A stretch of DNA of 8,014 nucleotides from Methylococcales bacterium. GTDB lineage: Bacteria > Pseudomonadota > Gammaproteobacteria > Methylococcales > Methylomonadaceae. The DNA lies in the NCBI GenBank assembly GCA_023134955.1, contig JAGLUC010000422.1:1-8014 (forward strand). The letters run 5' to 3'. The notes beneath the pieces are model-generated. The model made no database searches, was not told the DNA's origin, and saw only the letters and a list, made by a program, of their open reading frames with translations. Shown here in pieces: positions 1 through 4,314 of this stretch (its first letter is position 1; the number at the start of each line of letters is the position of its first letter). A program made the position numbers and the translations under genes.

Positions 1-9
1 GCATTGTTA
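1..9 (+). repeat. Truncated right end of a type A attC-like repeat
   Basis: The first nine bases equal the last nine bases of the 75-bp repeat. As in copies at 2241 and 3206, they run straight into TTC and a gene stop codon, so a sixth copy probably lies across the window edge. Confidence 0.6.
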
Positions 10-303
10 TTCGGCTGGCTCTGTACTAACTGCGTCTCTAGCTATGTCCTTTAAATCATCAGCATTGTATAAAATAGGTTTTTCTACTATCTCAATAAGC
101 CGTCTTGTTAAATATATATTTGTCTTATCCAGACTATTTAGCCTTGCAATGATCATATCAATGGTCATCATATTACCATCACATAAAATTGCAGCTCCAT
201 CTTCCATAACTCCCTGCGTGTAATGCCTTAAAACTACCCGCTCGTTCGGACTTGCTAACGCATCAGTTTCTTGTGCTTCTGTTTGTTTTCGTTCATTAGT
301 CAT
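7..303 (-). CDS. 98-aa cassette protein, unknown; N-terminus may be a fusion
   Basis: I do not recognise this protein. It is mixed-charge and mostly helical with no membrane segment, and it ends in PAE, as does the protein ending at 2313. The start at 303 is supported by CTGGAG nine bases upstream; the gene follows the 59-aa gene by 13 nt in the same operon. The stop TAA overlaps the attC-like repeat. Codons for residues 22-28 contain an 18-bp exact match (221-238) to the left end of the attC-like site at 1575-1592. Immediately beyond that match an internal ATG at 207 (Met33) has its own AGGGAG. The cassette gene may therefore once have started at Met33, with residues 1-32 being read-through of a collapsed attC junction. 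That fusion is inference. Confidence 0.7.
   Translation of the reverse strand: MTNERKQTEAQETDALASPNERVVLRHYTQGVMEDGAAILCDGNMMTIDMIIARLNSLDKTNIYLTRRLIEIVEKPILYNADDLKDIARDAVSTEPAE
221..247 (+). repeat. Relic left half of an attC-like site inside a gene
   Basis: TAATGCCTTAAAACTACC (221-238) is identical to 1575-1592, and the last 15 bases also recur at 2581-2595. In those two places it forms the R'' end of an attC-like site. Here too an AAC is followed by eight bases and a C, but the sequence then diverges and I find no matching right arm. Confidence 0.5.
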
Positions 304-316
304 TTACTTACTCCAG

Positions 317-496
317 TTAATTTAAGCCGCAATCCGCACAGCTTTGTTTGTTAGGTGTCTTACTTCTCAGTATTTCTAGGTGGTCTTTTATCTGCGATGT
401 TTCGCTATCAGTTAGCCAGAACTCTTTACGCTTTAAGCCAAGCTTAGCCCTCCTTTTATTAAGCAGGGCCTTTTTTTCTTTGTTAGTTTGTGGCAT
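317..496 (-). CDS. 59-aa small basic protein, phage-type, overlapping the upstream gene
   Basis: A 60-codon ORF starting with MPQTNKEKK and ending CADCGLN. It is rich in Lys/Arg in the first half, with a segment reading KRKEFWLTDSE near residues 22-32 followed by a short helix. This pattern (basic N-terminus, then a 'GLKRK.xWLT' strand and a helix) recalls small phage proteins with a ribbon-helix-helix flavour, but I cannot assign a family. The start ATG overlaps the last 14 nt of the 84-aa gene, implying translational coupling. Its TAA stop lies within the leader TTAACTGGAG of the next gene. Two Cys near the end (CADC) could bind metal or be incidental. The tight overlap on both sides is the main reason to call it real. 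Confidence 0.72.
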   Translation of the reverse strand: MPQTNKEKKALLNKRRAKLGLKRKEFWLTDSETSQIKDHLEILRSKTPNKQSCADCGLN

Positions 497-737
497 AAAC
501 CCTTCTATTGCTTCTAATTTCTTTTTTAAATTGCTTTACATAAACTGCATTGAAATCTCTTAATTTTTTAAATGCTTTTTTAAATTCTGTGTTGGCGAAT
601 ATATATTCATCAGAGTTCAAAACGTCATCACTAACAAGCCCCATATTTCCAGTATTAAACCCATCAAAAAGAGATTCTACTTTTTTTAAATTATCTTCTA
701 AGCTGCCTTTTAACTCTTTTGCTTCTAAGTAGTTCAT
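483..737 (-). CDS. 84-aa cassette protein, unknown, first gene of a three-gene cassette operon
   Basis: Unknown function. The protein is acidic in the first half and Lys/Arg-rich at the C-terminus, with predicted helices at about residues 5-25 and 48-75. The start is supported by AAGGAAAC just upstream and by a strong sigma70-type promoter at 773-801. The gene is followed by the overlapping 59-aa gene and then the 98-aa gene, so a single attC-bounded unit of 963 bp carries a three-gene operon. Most integron cassettes hold a single ORF and no promoter, so this unit looks like a segment of a phage operon. Small helical phage accessory proteins of this sort are usually host-takeover or anti-defence factors, but nothing here shows that. 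Confidence 0.75.
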   Translation of the reverse strand: MNYLEAKELKGSLEDNLKKVESLFDGFNTGNMGLVSDDVLNSDEYIFANTEFKKAFKKLRDFNAVYVKQFKKEIRSNRRVYATN

Positions 738-772
738 TTTGTTTCCTTGGTTAATCTCTTTAAGTTGTGTCT

Positions 773-801
773 ATTATGCTATAGTTCTCGGGAACTGTCA
801 A
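773..801 (-). promoter_or_regulatory. Strong sigma70-like promoter for the 84-59-98 aa operon
   Basis: On the - strand TTGACA (801-796) and CATAAT (778-773) are separated by exactly 17 nt, directing transcription leftward into the ATG at 737. This is the best promoter match in the array. Its spacer holds a palindrome (783-796). Confidence 0.75.
783..796. promoter_or_regulatory. Candidate operator inside the promoter spacer
   Basis: AGTTCTCGGGAACT has 5-bp inverted arms (AGTTC/GAACT) around a 4-bp centre and sits between the -35 and -10 boxes, where a bound repressor would block RNA polymerase. I did not find a second copy elsewhere in the window. The binding protein is unknown. Confidence 0.4.
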
Positions 802-844
802 GAGGTTAGATCAAAGTATTTAAAATAAATTGTGGCCGCATACT

Positions 845-975
845 ACCTAACACGCGCTCAACCAGATTTTGCTAGGCTGTCATGTGCTGTGTATGTTTAG
901 TTTTACACAAAACTATTTGTGTCCGATATTCGCCTGTTTTTCATACGCAAAACAGGTTAGCTAAGGGCGTTATCC
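845..975 (+). repeat. attC-like site C1 (131 bp)
   Basis: R'' is ACCTAAC (845-851), matching RYYYAAC. After 7 nt comes an unpaired C (859), then AACC and TTTTGC pair with GCAAAAC (947-953) and GGTTAGC (955-961). The site ends at G969^TTATCC. The apical part contains further small hairpins such as TAGTTTT-ACAC-AAAACTA. The gene-free stretch 738-1041 holds only the promoter above, this site and the mini-cassette. Confidence 0.72.
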
Positions 976-1044
976 ATGGCTCGCTACGCTCGCATGGATA
1001 ACAATGCACTCCACCGCGACGGGAAGCGGGTGAGTGCATTGTTA
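970..1044 (+). repeat. 75-bp repeat, copy 1: 10-bp hairpin plus short attC-like site A1
   Basis: Positions 969-1002 fold as GTTATCCATG/CATGGATAAC around a loop with two GCTCGC copies. Positions 999-1044 fold as TAACAATGCACT, unpaired C, CACC, then GGTG-AGTGCATTGTTA. The two crossover-like G^TT points (969/970 and 1041/1042) bound a 72-bp unit with no ORF. The sequence is identical in all five copies. Confidence 0.8.
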
Positions 1045-1308
1045 TAAGGCTAACTCAGCAGCTAATCCAACAACCCACCACCGAGTGCTTCCTCCAGCCG
1101 TTTCCTTACTGATTAGCTTATTTTCTATTTCTAGCTTTCTTAATTCGCGCCTGCATTTTTCCATTGAAATTTTTAATTCACTTGCAATATCTCGATTAAA
1201 AACACCTATACCGCTAAGCGCTATTTCATCAGATTTAAGATAAAAACCCCTGTATTCACTCTGTTTATTTGCTGAATTTGTACATAACTTCTTTATTGTT
1301 TCTATCAT
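1042..1308 (-). CDS. 88-aa winged-helix DNA-binding-like protein in a cassette
   Basis: Residues 36-80 look like a winged helix: FNRDIASELKIS (helix-turn-helix start), then MEKCRRELRKLEIENKLI as the recognition helix and following strand, and KETAGGSTRWWVVG as the wing. This is the architecture of small MarR/GntR-type or phage regulatory wHTH proteins. Whether it regulates transcription or replication is unknown. The start at 1308 has CTGGAG upstream in a TTAACTGGAG leader shared with two other cassette genes. The stop TAA overlaps the first bases of the attC-like repeat. It lies downstream of a perfect 53-bp palindrome and the 54-aa gene within one 665-bp cassette. It is a candidate binder of the palindromic sites in the array, but only by position. 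Confidence 0.75.
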   Translation of the reverse strand: MIETIKKLCTNSANKQSEYRGFYLKSDEIALSGIGVFNRDIASELKISMEKCRRELRKLEIENKLISKETAGGSTRWWVVGLAAELAL

Positions 1309-1325
1309 CTATATCTCCAGTTAAA

Positions 1326-1378
1326 TGCTTAATAACCACGCGGTGACGGGAGACCCGTCACCGCGTGGTTATTAAGCA
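1326..1378. repeat. Perfect 53-bp palindrome (25-bp arms, 3-nt loop)
   Basis: TGCTTAATAACCACGCGG begins a 25-bp arm that is exactly complementary to the arm ending at 1378, around the loop AGA. It sits between the stop of the 54-aa gene and the leader of the 88-aa gene, exactly where an attC would sit between cassettes, and contains TAAC/GTTA near its ends. Neither side has a T-run, so it is a poor intrinsic terminator on either strand. Confidence 0.9.
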
Positions 1379-1383
1379 GAGTT

Positions 1384-1548
1384 CTATCCTATTTCTTTAA
1401 CCTCAGCCTCAATATCCAATTCATAAAGTGGGTTAATCATGTCTACCCCACCTAAATCACCAACTTGGTATTTTACCCACGCTGCAAATTCTTCATCTGT
1501 GTGTTCTGGGAATTTTTCTCTATCAACACTTATAACAACTAATGTCAT
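1384..1548 (-). CDS. 54-aa acidic cassette protein, unknown
   Basis: A 55-codon ORF beginning MTLVVISVDREKFPEHTDEE and ending KEIG. It is strongly acidic. A beta strand (LVVISVD), then an acidic amphipathic stretch with EEFAAWVKYQVGD, then a C-terminal acidic segment can be seen. I do not recognise the family; the size and charge are typical of small phage accessory or inhibitor proteins. GGAGAAAG lies just before the ATG, and the start is 34 nt from the R'' box of site C2. It is the first gene of a two-gene cassette whose second gene is the 88-aa winged-helix protein. Confidence 0.7.
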   Translation of the reverse strand: MTLVVISVDREKFPEHTDEEFAAWVKYQVGDLGGVDMINPLYELDIEAEVKEIG

Positions 1549-1581
1549 TTTCTTTCTCCAAAGTTTTGTTCATCTAATGCC

Positions 1582-1712
1582 TTAAAACTACCAAATCAAC
1601 CAGATTTTACTGGCTGCAACTTGTTTTTAGTCTCAAGTGTTTTTGTTAAAATTCATTGTTTAATTGCCTTGCAGTTTTAATCCGTAAAACAGGTTATCGC
1701 GGTCCGTTATCC
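1582..1712 (+). repeat. attC-like site C2 (131 bp), degenerate R'' box
   Basis: Left arm: AAC (1586-1588), 8 nt, unpaired C1597, AACC (1598-1601), then TTTTAC. Right arm: GTAAAAC, GGTTAT (1692-1697), ending at G1706^TTATCC. The R'' box is TTAAAAC rather than RYYYAAC. The left end is shared with C4 (TGCCTTAAAACTACC plus AAATCAACCAGA). Confidence 0.62.
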
Positions 1713-1781
1713 ATGGCTCGCTACGCTCGCATGGATAACAATGCACTCCACCGCGACGGGAAGCGGGTGAGTGCATTGTTA
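1707..1781 (+). repeat. 75-bp repeat, copy 2 (mini-cassette with site A2)
   Basis: Exact copy of the 75-bp repeat; the TTA at its end continues into TATTCACTC. Out-of-gene translation of this repeat gives the string MARYARMDNNALHRDGKRVS, which is not a protein. Confidence 0.8.
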
Positions 1782-1784
1782 TAT

Positions 1785-2048
1785 TCACTCAACTTTAGAG
1801 GATTCAAAAAATGCCTTCAACAGATTTCCAGAAGCTATATGATGCACTTGAAGAAGCTGTGGTGTCAGGTCATTCAGAATGGGGCAAAGCTCTTCCTCCA
1901 TCAGATCGGAAAAAGTTTTTCCGGATGATGAACGACTTAAGAGAGGTTCATGTAAAAGTTGAATGGTTTCGGGATAAATTTCAACCGAAAGATCCGCCTT
2001 AATTCCATCAAATTTCATGCTGATGCTGATTTCTATAGGTTTATTCAT
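1785..2048 (-). CDS. Possible 87-aa cassette protein, antisense to the 63-aa ORF
   Basis: This ORF has the same layout as the other cassette genes: - strand, stop 3 nt from the repeat, start about 100 nt from site C3. The N-terminal third reads like alternating beta strands (IEISISMKFDGIKADLSVEI), followed by amphipathic helices. A TATAAT lies upstream on the - strand (2080-2075), but there is no good -35 box and no Shine-Dalgarno before the ATG. Third-position AT bias is about the same as that of the antisense 63-aa ORF, by my rough count, so base use does not decide between them. Unknown function. Confidence 0.4.
   Translation of the reverse strand: MNKPIEISISMKFDGIKADLSVEIYPETIQLLHEPLLSRSSSGKTFSDLMEEELCPILNDLTPQLLQVHHIASGNLLKAFFESSKVE
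1811..2002 (+). CDS. 63-aa cassette protein on the + strand, unknown
   Basis: Starts 30 nt after the repeat with AGAGGA nine bases before ATG, a better ribosome site than that of the antisense 87-aa ORF. The protein is charged and helical (FQKLYDALEEAVVSG, then SDRKKFFRMMNDLREVHVKV), with a Pro/Lys-rich end. I do not recognise it. If real, it is the only gene in the array that lies in the orientation normal for integron cassettes, with attC (C3) downstream of its stop. The 147 bases between its stop and site C3 show no gene on +. Confidence 0.55.
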   Translation: MPSTDFQKLYDALEEAVVSGHSEWGKALPPSDRKKFFRMMNDLREVHVKVEWFRDKFQPKDPP

Positions 2049-2149
2049 AATTAATTGTTTAGTGTTAATTTTGTATTATATTAAACGTAGTTATTTTGTT
2101 TTTTGTGTCATAGCTATTAAGAAAGTATGGTACTGGTAGCTAAGTTTAA

Positions 2150-2246
2150 ATATAACAATCAAATTCACTTGACCGTAAAAAGCGTCATGTTTTTTGCGAT
2201 GCAAAAACCACGCCCCTTTTCACGTCAAGTGATTTGGGCGTTATCC
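2150..2246 (+). repeat. attC-like site C3 (97 bp), long near-continuous hairpin
   Basis: TAAC (2153-2156), 8 nt, an extra T (2164/2165), then CACTTGAC (2166-2173) pairs with GTCAAGTG and ATTTG (2224-2236). The stem continues through AAAAGCG/CCCCTTTT to an apical GTTTTTTGC-GAT-GCAAAAAC hairpin. It ends at G2240^TTATCC. Confidence 0.68.
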
Positions 2247-2315
2247 ATGGCTCGCTACGCTCGCATGGATAACAATGCACTCCACCGCGACGGGAAGCGG
2301 GTGAGTGCATTGTTA
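2241..2315 (+). repeat. 75-bp repeat, copy 3 (mini-cassette with site A3)
   Basis: Exact copy. The final TTA is the stop codon (TAA, - strand) of the 81-aa gene that follows. Confidence 0.8.
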
Positions 2316-2558
2316 TTCGGCTGGTTTCGTCTCATACTGTAAAATAAATTCAATTATTTCACAGGGTTCTAGCGCTCTGTTTCCTTCTGTCAGTATGTAT
2401 TCAGTGATACATCTTTCTAACTTTTCAGCTTTTTCTTTGTACGCATTAGAGAATTTAATCAATGCATCAGATGCGTAAATATTCGGTAATTTTCCTGTAT
2501 TTGTTAATACTAGATCACCTAGTTTTTCATCAATAAGAAATTTCTGTGCTTCATTCAT
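2313..2558 (-). CDS. 81-aa helical cassette protein, unknown
   Basis: I chose the ATG at 2558 (MNEAQKFLID) rather than an upstream ATG at 2597 because it has CTGGAG in the TTAACTGGAG leader, and because the longer form would begin inside attC site C4. The protein is acidic and helical (KFSNAYKEKAEKLERCITEY, then EPCEIIEFILQYE) and ends KPAE. Function unknown. Its last codons and stop (CCAGCCGAATAA on the - strand) and its leader are nearly the same as those of the 98-aa gene, although the bodies are unrelated. The two genes thus share end modules. Confidence 0.72.
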   Translation of the reverse strand: MNEAQKFLIDEKLGDLVLTNTGKLPNIYASDALIKFSNAYKEKAEKLERCITEYILTEGNRALEPCEIIEFILQYETKPAE

Positions 2559-2584
2559 TGTCGTACTCCAGTTAATTTCTTGCC

Positions 2585-2706
2585 TTAAAACTACCAAATC
2601 AACCAGACCAGCCTAATGCGCTGCGGTTTTAAATCGGTGTTTCTCGGTCGCTAGTTAAATGCTAAACTAATGTATCAGTCTGGCGTGGTTATCGTGGTCT
2701 TTATCC
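2585..2706 (+). repeat. attC-like site C4 (122 bp) with a mutated crossover
   Basis: Same left end as C2: TTAAAAC (2585-2591), 8 nt, unpaired C2600, AACC, then AGAC. The right arm has GTCTGG and GGTTAT (2687-2692). Where other sites have G^TTATCC, this one has T2700 followed by TTATCC, so the conserved crossover G is missing. Confidence 0.58.
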
Positions 2707-2775
2707 ATGGCTCGCTACGCTCGCATGGATAACAATGCACTCCACCGCGACGGGAAGCGGGTGAGTGCATTGTTA
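2701..2775 (+). repeat. 75-bp repeat, copy 4 (mini-cassette with site A4)
   Basis: Exact copy of the repeat, preceded by T instead of G. It is followed by GGTGG, giving the best R' match in the window (GTTAGGT fits GTTRRRY). Confidence 0.8.
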
Positions 2776-2791
2776 GGTGGATTTTGCATCT

Positions 2792-3040
2792 TCACATTCG
2801 GAATAAAAGCACTAAGGCGGCCACATCTTCTTCTGTTTCTATTTTTTTAGGTAACGTTACTTTTGAGTAATTATTCCTATCAGATTTAAAAGATACTTCA
2901 CTTTTTCTGATGACAGTAATAAACCCAAAATCATCGATGTCAATTTCCATTAGCTCGCCAACCCTTCTAAAAAATCTATTATCCATTCCAGATATAAATC
3001 CTAGGCCAGCCAGCCTTTCCTTAATATCTTTAATTACCAT
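2792..3040 (-). CDS. 82-aa cassette protein, unknown
   Basis: Start at 3040 is well supported by AGAGGA before the ATG, 39 nt from site C5. Residues 1-14 form a basic amphipathic helix (IKDIKERLAGLGF). A middle region (about 27-50) has alternating hydrophobic residues that look like beta strands (ELMEIDIDDFGFITVI), and the C-terminus is a short helix (DVAALVLLF). I cannot place it in a family. The stop TGA is 17 nt before the attC-like repeat; the intervening bases read CCACC just before TAAC. Confidence 0.72.
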   Translation of the reverse strand: MVIKDIKERLAGLGFISGMDNRFFRRVGELMEIDIDDFGFITVIRKSEVSFKSDRNNYSKVTLPKKIETEEDVAALVLLFRM

Positions 3041-3078
3041 ATAAATCCTCTTATTTTAAAATTCATCTATTACCTACC

Positions 3079-3211
3079 ACCTAACATAGCGTTCAACGTG
3101 GAGCTAGAACGCGGCAGCTTGTTAAAATACCATGGTGTTTCACATAAATAGCCATGGGTAAATATCATTTTCTTGTATCTGTTCTAGCCCAGTTAGCATC
3201 TTGCGTTATCC
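3079..3211 (+). repeat. attC-like site C5 (133 bp)
   Basis: R'' ACCTAAC (3079-3085), 8 nt, unpaired C3094, AAC paired with GTTAGC (3192-3197), then GCTAGAAC paired with GTTCTAGC. An inner stem TACCATGG/CCATGGGTA caps it. It ends at G3205^TTATCC. Confidence 0.72.
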
Positions 3212-3280
3212 ATGGCTCGCTACGCTCGCATGGATAACAATGCACTCCACCGCGACGGGAAGCGGGTGAGTGCATTGTTA
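3206..3280 (+). repeat. 75-bp repeat, copy 5 (mini-cassette with site A5)
   Basis: Exact copy; the last complete repeat of the array. Its final TTA is the stop codon of the 18-codon ORF that follows. Confidence 0.8.
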
Positions 3281-3334
3281 TTCAGCTAACTTAGGTAAAT
3301 ACAGGGCATGTTTATCGAGTAAATCTTCTCTCAT
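3278..3334 (-). CDS. 18-aa micro-ORF filling the terminal cassette
   Basis: MREDLLDKHALYLPKLAE, with GAGGTG five bases before the ATG and a stop TAA overlapping the repeat, exactly as in the larger cassette genes. It is amphipathic and mildly acidic. It could be a genuine micropeptide, or the C-terminal remnant of a larger cassette gene truncated at the half-site. The ribosome site argues for translation. Confidence 0.45.
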   Translation of the reverse strand: MREDLLDKHALYLPKLAE

Positions 3335-3354
3335 AAATCACCTCGTTGTTTACC

Positions 3355-3379
3355 CACTAACACGCACTCAACTCACGCC
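3355..3379 (+). repeat. Half attC-like site at the array/phage boundary
   Basis: CACTAAC (3355-3361), 7 nt, C3369, then AACTCACGCC reproduces the left arm of site C1 (TAAC, 7 nt, C, AACC). No complementary right arm (GGCGTGAGTT) occurs downstream in the window, so only half the site is present. Confidence 0.5.
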
Positions 3380-3462
3380 GTTTCTTTGCAAGCACTTTTC
3401 AACATCTGAAGTATTTTATAGCCCGTGGCTTCTTTCAGCTCTTCGATTGAGATTAATTGCAT
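3373..3462 (-). pseudogene. DUF4224-like phage ORF remnant, frameshifted at the array boundary
   Basis: A 29-residue ORF starting MQLISIEELKEATGYK, which is how DUF4224 phage proteins (small proteins usually beside the integrase) begin. After GYK the frame continues ILQMLKSACKETA and stops. One frame over, the same bases read CLQRNGVS, matching the 'WLQRNGVxF' that normally follows in this family. Adding one A to the AAAA run at 3396-3399 would restore a continuous DUF4224-like reading, ended by a stop inside the half attC. So the gene looks both frameshifted and truncated by the array. The family match is from memory of the motif. Confidence 0.45.
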
Positions 3463-3481
3463 GGCAGTTCTTCTTTTTGTT

Positions 3482-3880
3482 TCAGCAGCGATTGCTTTTA
3501 ATTTTAGATAAATCACCACAAATTTCGCTCAACAACTGCTGAATATCATCTGCCATAATCTCGCCTATTTTTTTAAGGGCTGATATTTTTAGCTCAAAAT
3601 CGGCAATATCATGACCTTTTAACTTTTCTTTTAGCGCGTCAACTTGCTGATTGATCTGCTCAATCGTTATTTTATTCGCTCCATTGCGATTGGTGATTGA
3701 ATAAGTGACGCCATCAAGGTTTTTATTTTTATGGATTGATCCTTCGCTGACAAGCGCATTGAGTGCCGCACTGATTTCTTGCGCGTCGTAGTCCGGAAGT
3801 ATTTTCTTAATATCTTCTAGTGTTCTGAACTCGACACCATGAAAATGCAAAAGCACCTCTAACTCTAGGTTTTCTATCAT
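3482..3880 (-). CDS. 132-aa winged-helix plus coiled-coil phage protein
   Basis: Residues 1-64 look like a winged helix: helix 4-13, LEDIKKILPDY at 21-31, the recognition-helix candidate AQEISAALNALVSEG at 33-47, and a wing ending GVTYSIT. Residues 70-128 are predicted helical, with heptad-like spacing at 74-90 (IEQINQQVDALKEKLKG) suggesting oligomerisation. A DNA-binding accessory role is likely, but I cannot name a family. The ATG directly follows the TAA of the upstream peptidase gene, and its ribosome site AGGA lies within that gene's last codons, so the two are translationally coupled. It is the last intact gene of the phage operon before the cassettes. Confidence 0.78.
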   Translation of the reverse strand: MIENLELEVLLHFHGVEFRTLEDIKKILPDYDAQEISAALNALVSEGSIHKNKNLDGVTYSITNRNGANKITIEQINQQVDALKEKLKGHDIADFELKISALKKIGEIMADDIQQLLSEICGDLSKIKSNRC

Positions 3881-4243
3881 TTATTTTTTCCTATGGTCGT
3901 ACCGATACGCATTAGCTCGTACATCAATATGTGTTCGACCTGTATAGCGAATAATGCCATATTCTTGCGGGTATTCTGACTCTAAATAATCAGCAACATC
4001 ATTTTCATGAATGCCAGCAACTTTAACATCAGCTGCTTGCCCGCTAATGTGCTTGCTATGCTCTGATCTGCTCACAGATGCATTATGCTTTTTGCATCGG
4101 GCGCCGCTGTTAATAATGACTGCTGATTTAAAATGGGTGCGTAAATTGATTAATACACCCAGTAATTCAGCGTCAACGGTATTAAAGCCGCATCCGCATT
4201 TACATGCAAATTCTTGGCGGGTAAAGTGTTTGTGTAGCTGCAT
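3881..4243 (-). CDS. M15-family peptidoglycan peptidase (phage endolysin-like)
   Basis: A 120-residue zinc peptidase of the Peptidase_M15_3 type, which cleaves peptide cross-links of peptidoglycan. The metal motif SKHISGQAAD (63-72) supplies His65 and Asp72, and RTHIDVR (103-109) supplies the third ligand His105. The N-terminal FTRQEFACKCGCG (7-19) with its Cys cluster is typical of phage members. NSGARC (45-50) matches the conserved 'SGyR' strand. There is no signal peptide, so export would need a holin or similar; none is obvious here. Length is normal for the family. AGAGAG precedes the ATG. Its place in an early leftward operon rather than a lysis module is somewhat unusual, and it may be a superinfection or host-lysis protein. 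Confidence 0.88.
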   Translation of the reverse strand: MQLHKHFTRQEFACKCGCGFNTVDAELLGVLINLRTHFKSAVIINSGARCKKHNASVSRSEHSKHISGQAADVKVAGIHENDVADYLESEYPQEYGIIRYTGRTHIDVRANAYRYDHRKK

Positions 4244-4314
4244 AATGCTCTCTATTTTTTTAATTGATTGTTATTAAAGCTTTCGCTTAATTTATGGCGC
4301 ATATATTTCTATAA

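Larger units (their letters stand above)
1..3380 (+). mobile_element. Array of attC-bounded gene cassettes without an integrase (CALIN-like)
   Basis: Five exact copies of a 75-bp hairpin sequence (starting at 970, 1707, 2241, 2701 and 3206) alternate with unrelated cassettes of about 390-960 bp. The window opens on the tail of a sixth copy. Each copy is preceded by a longer imperfect hairpin with attC architecture: (T)AAC box, 7-8 nt spacer, one unpaired base, then a stem, ending at a G^TTA-type crossover. The array stops at a half-site near 3355-3379, beside phage genes. No tyrosine recombinase is encoded in the window, so an integron integrase would have to act from elsewhere. Genes mostly run on the - strand, although the unpaired-base rule puts the attC top strand on +. 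The attC reading rests on fold and spacing, which I aligned by eye. The integron interpretation is inference. Confidence 0.68.

Noticed and set aside
348..563. + strand ORF of 71 codons, and a 60-codon one at 550-732
   Set aside because: Antisense to the overlapping 59- and 84-aa genes, rich in Leu/Ser/Phe as expected of a shadow, with no ribosome site.
1326..1378. Intrinsic terminator
   Set aside because: The stem is strong but neither side has a following T-run.
1656..1928. ORFs running through the repeat (also 2127-2342) with MARYARMDNNALHRDGKRVS
   Set aside because: The shared peptide is just the translated 75-bp hairpin repeat; no ribosome site, and they cross attC-like structures.
970..3280. 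CRISPR array
   Set aside because: Repeats are 75 bp, strongly structured and 460-740 bp apart, and the intervals carry genes.
3270..3542. + strand ORF of 90 codons across the array boundary
   Set aside because: Covers the repeat end, the half-site and the antisense of the DUF4224-like remnant; no ribosome site.
4011..4277. + strand ORF antisense to the M15 peptidase (and 5059-5262 antisense to the clamp-like gene)
   Set aside because: The - strand genes have clear motifs and ribosome sites; these are shadows.
4261..4300. Terminator-like AAGC-GAAA-GCTT hairpin before the peptidase gene
   Set aside because: Very short stem without a convincing T-run downstream; too weak to annotate.
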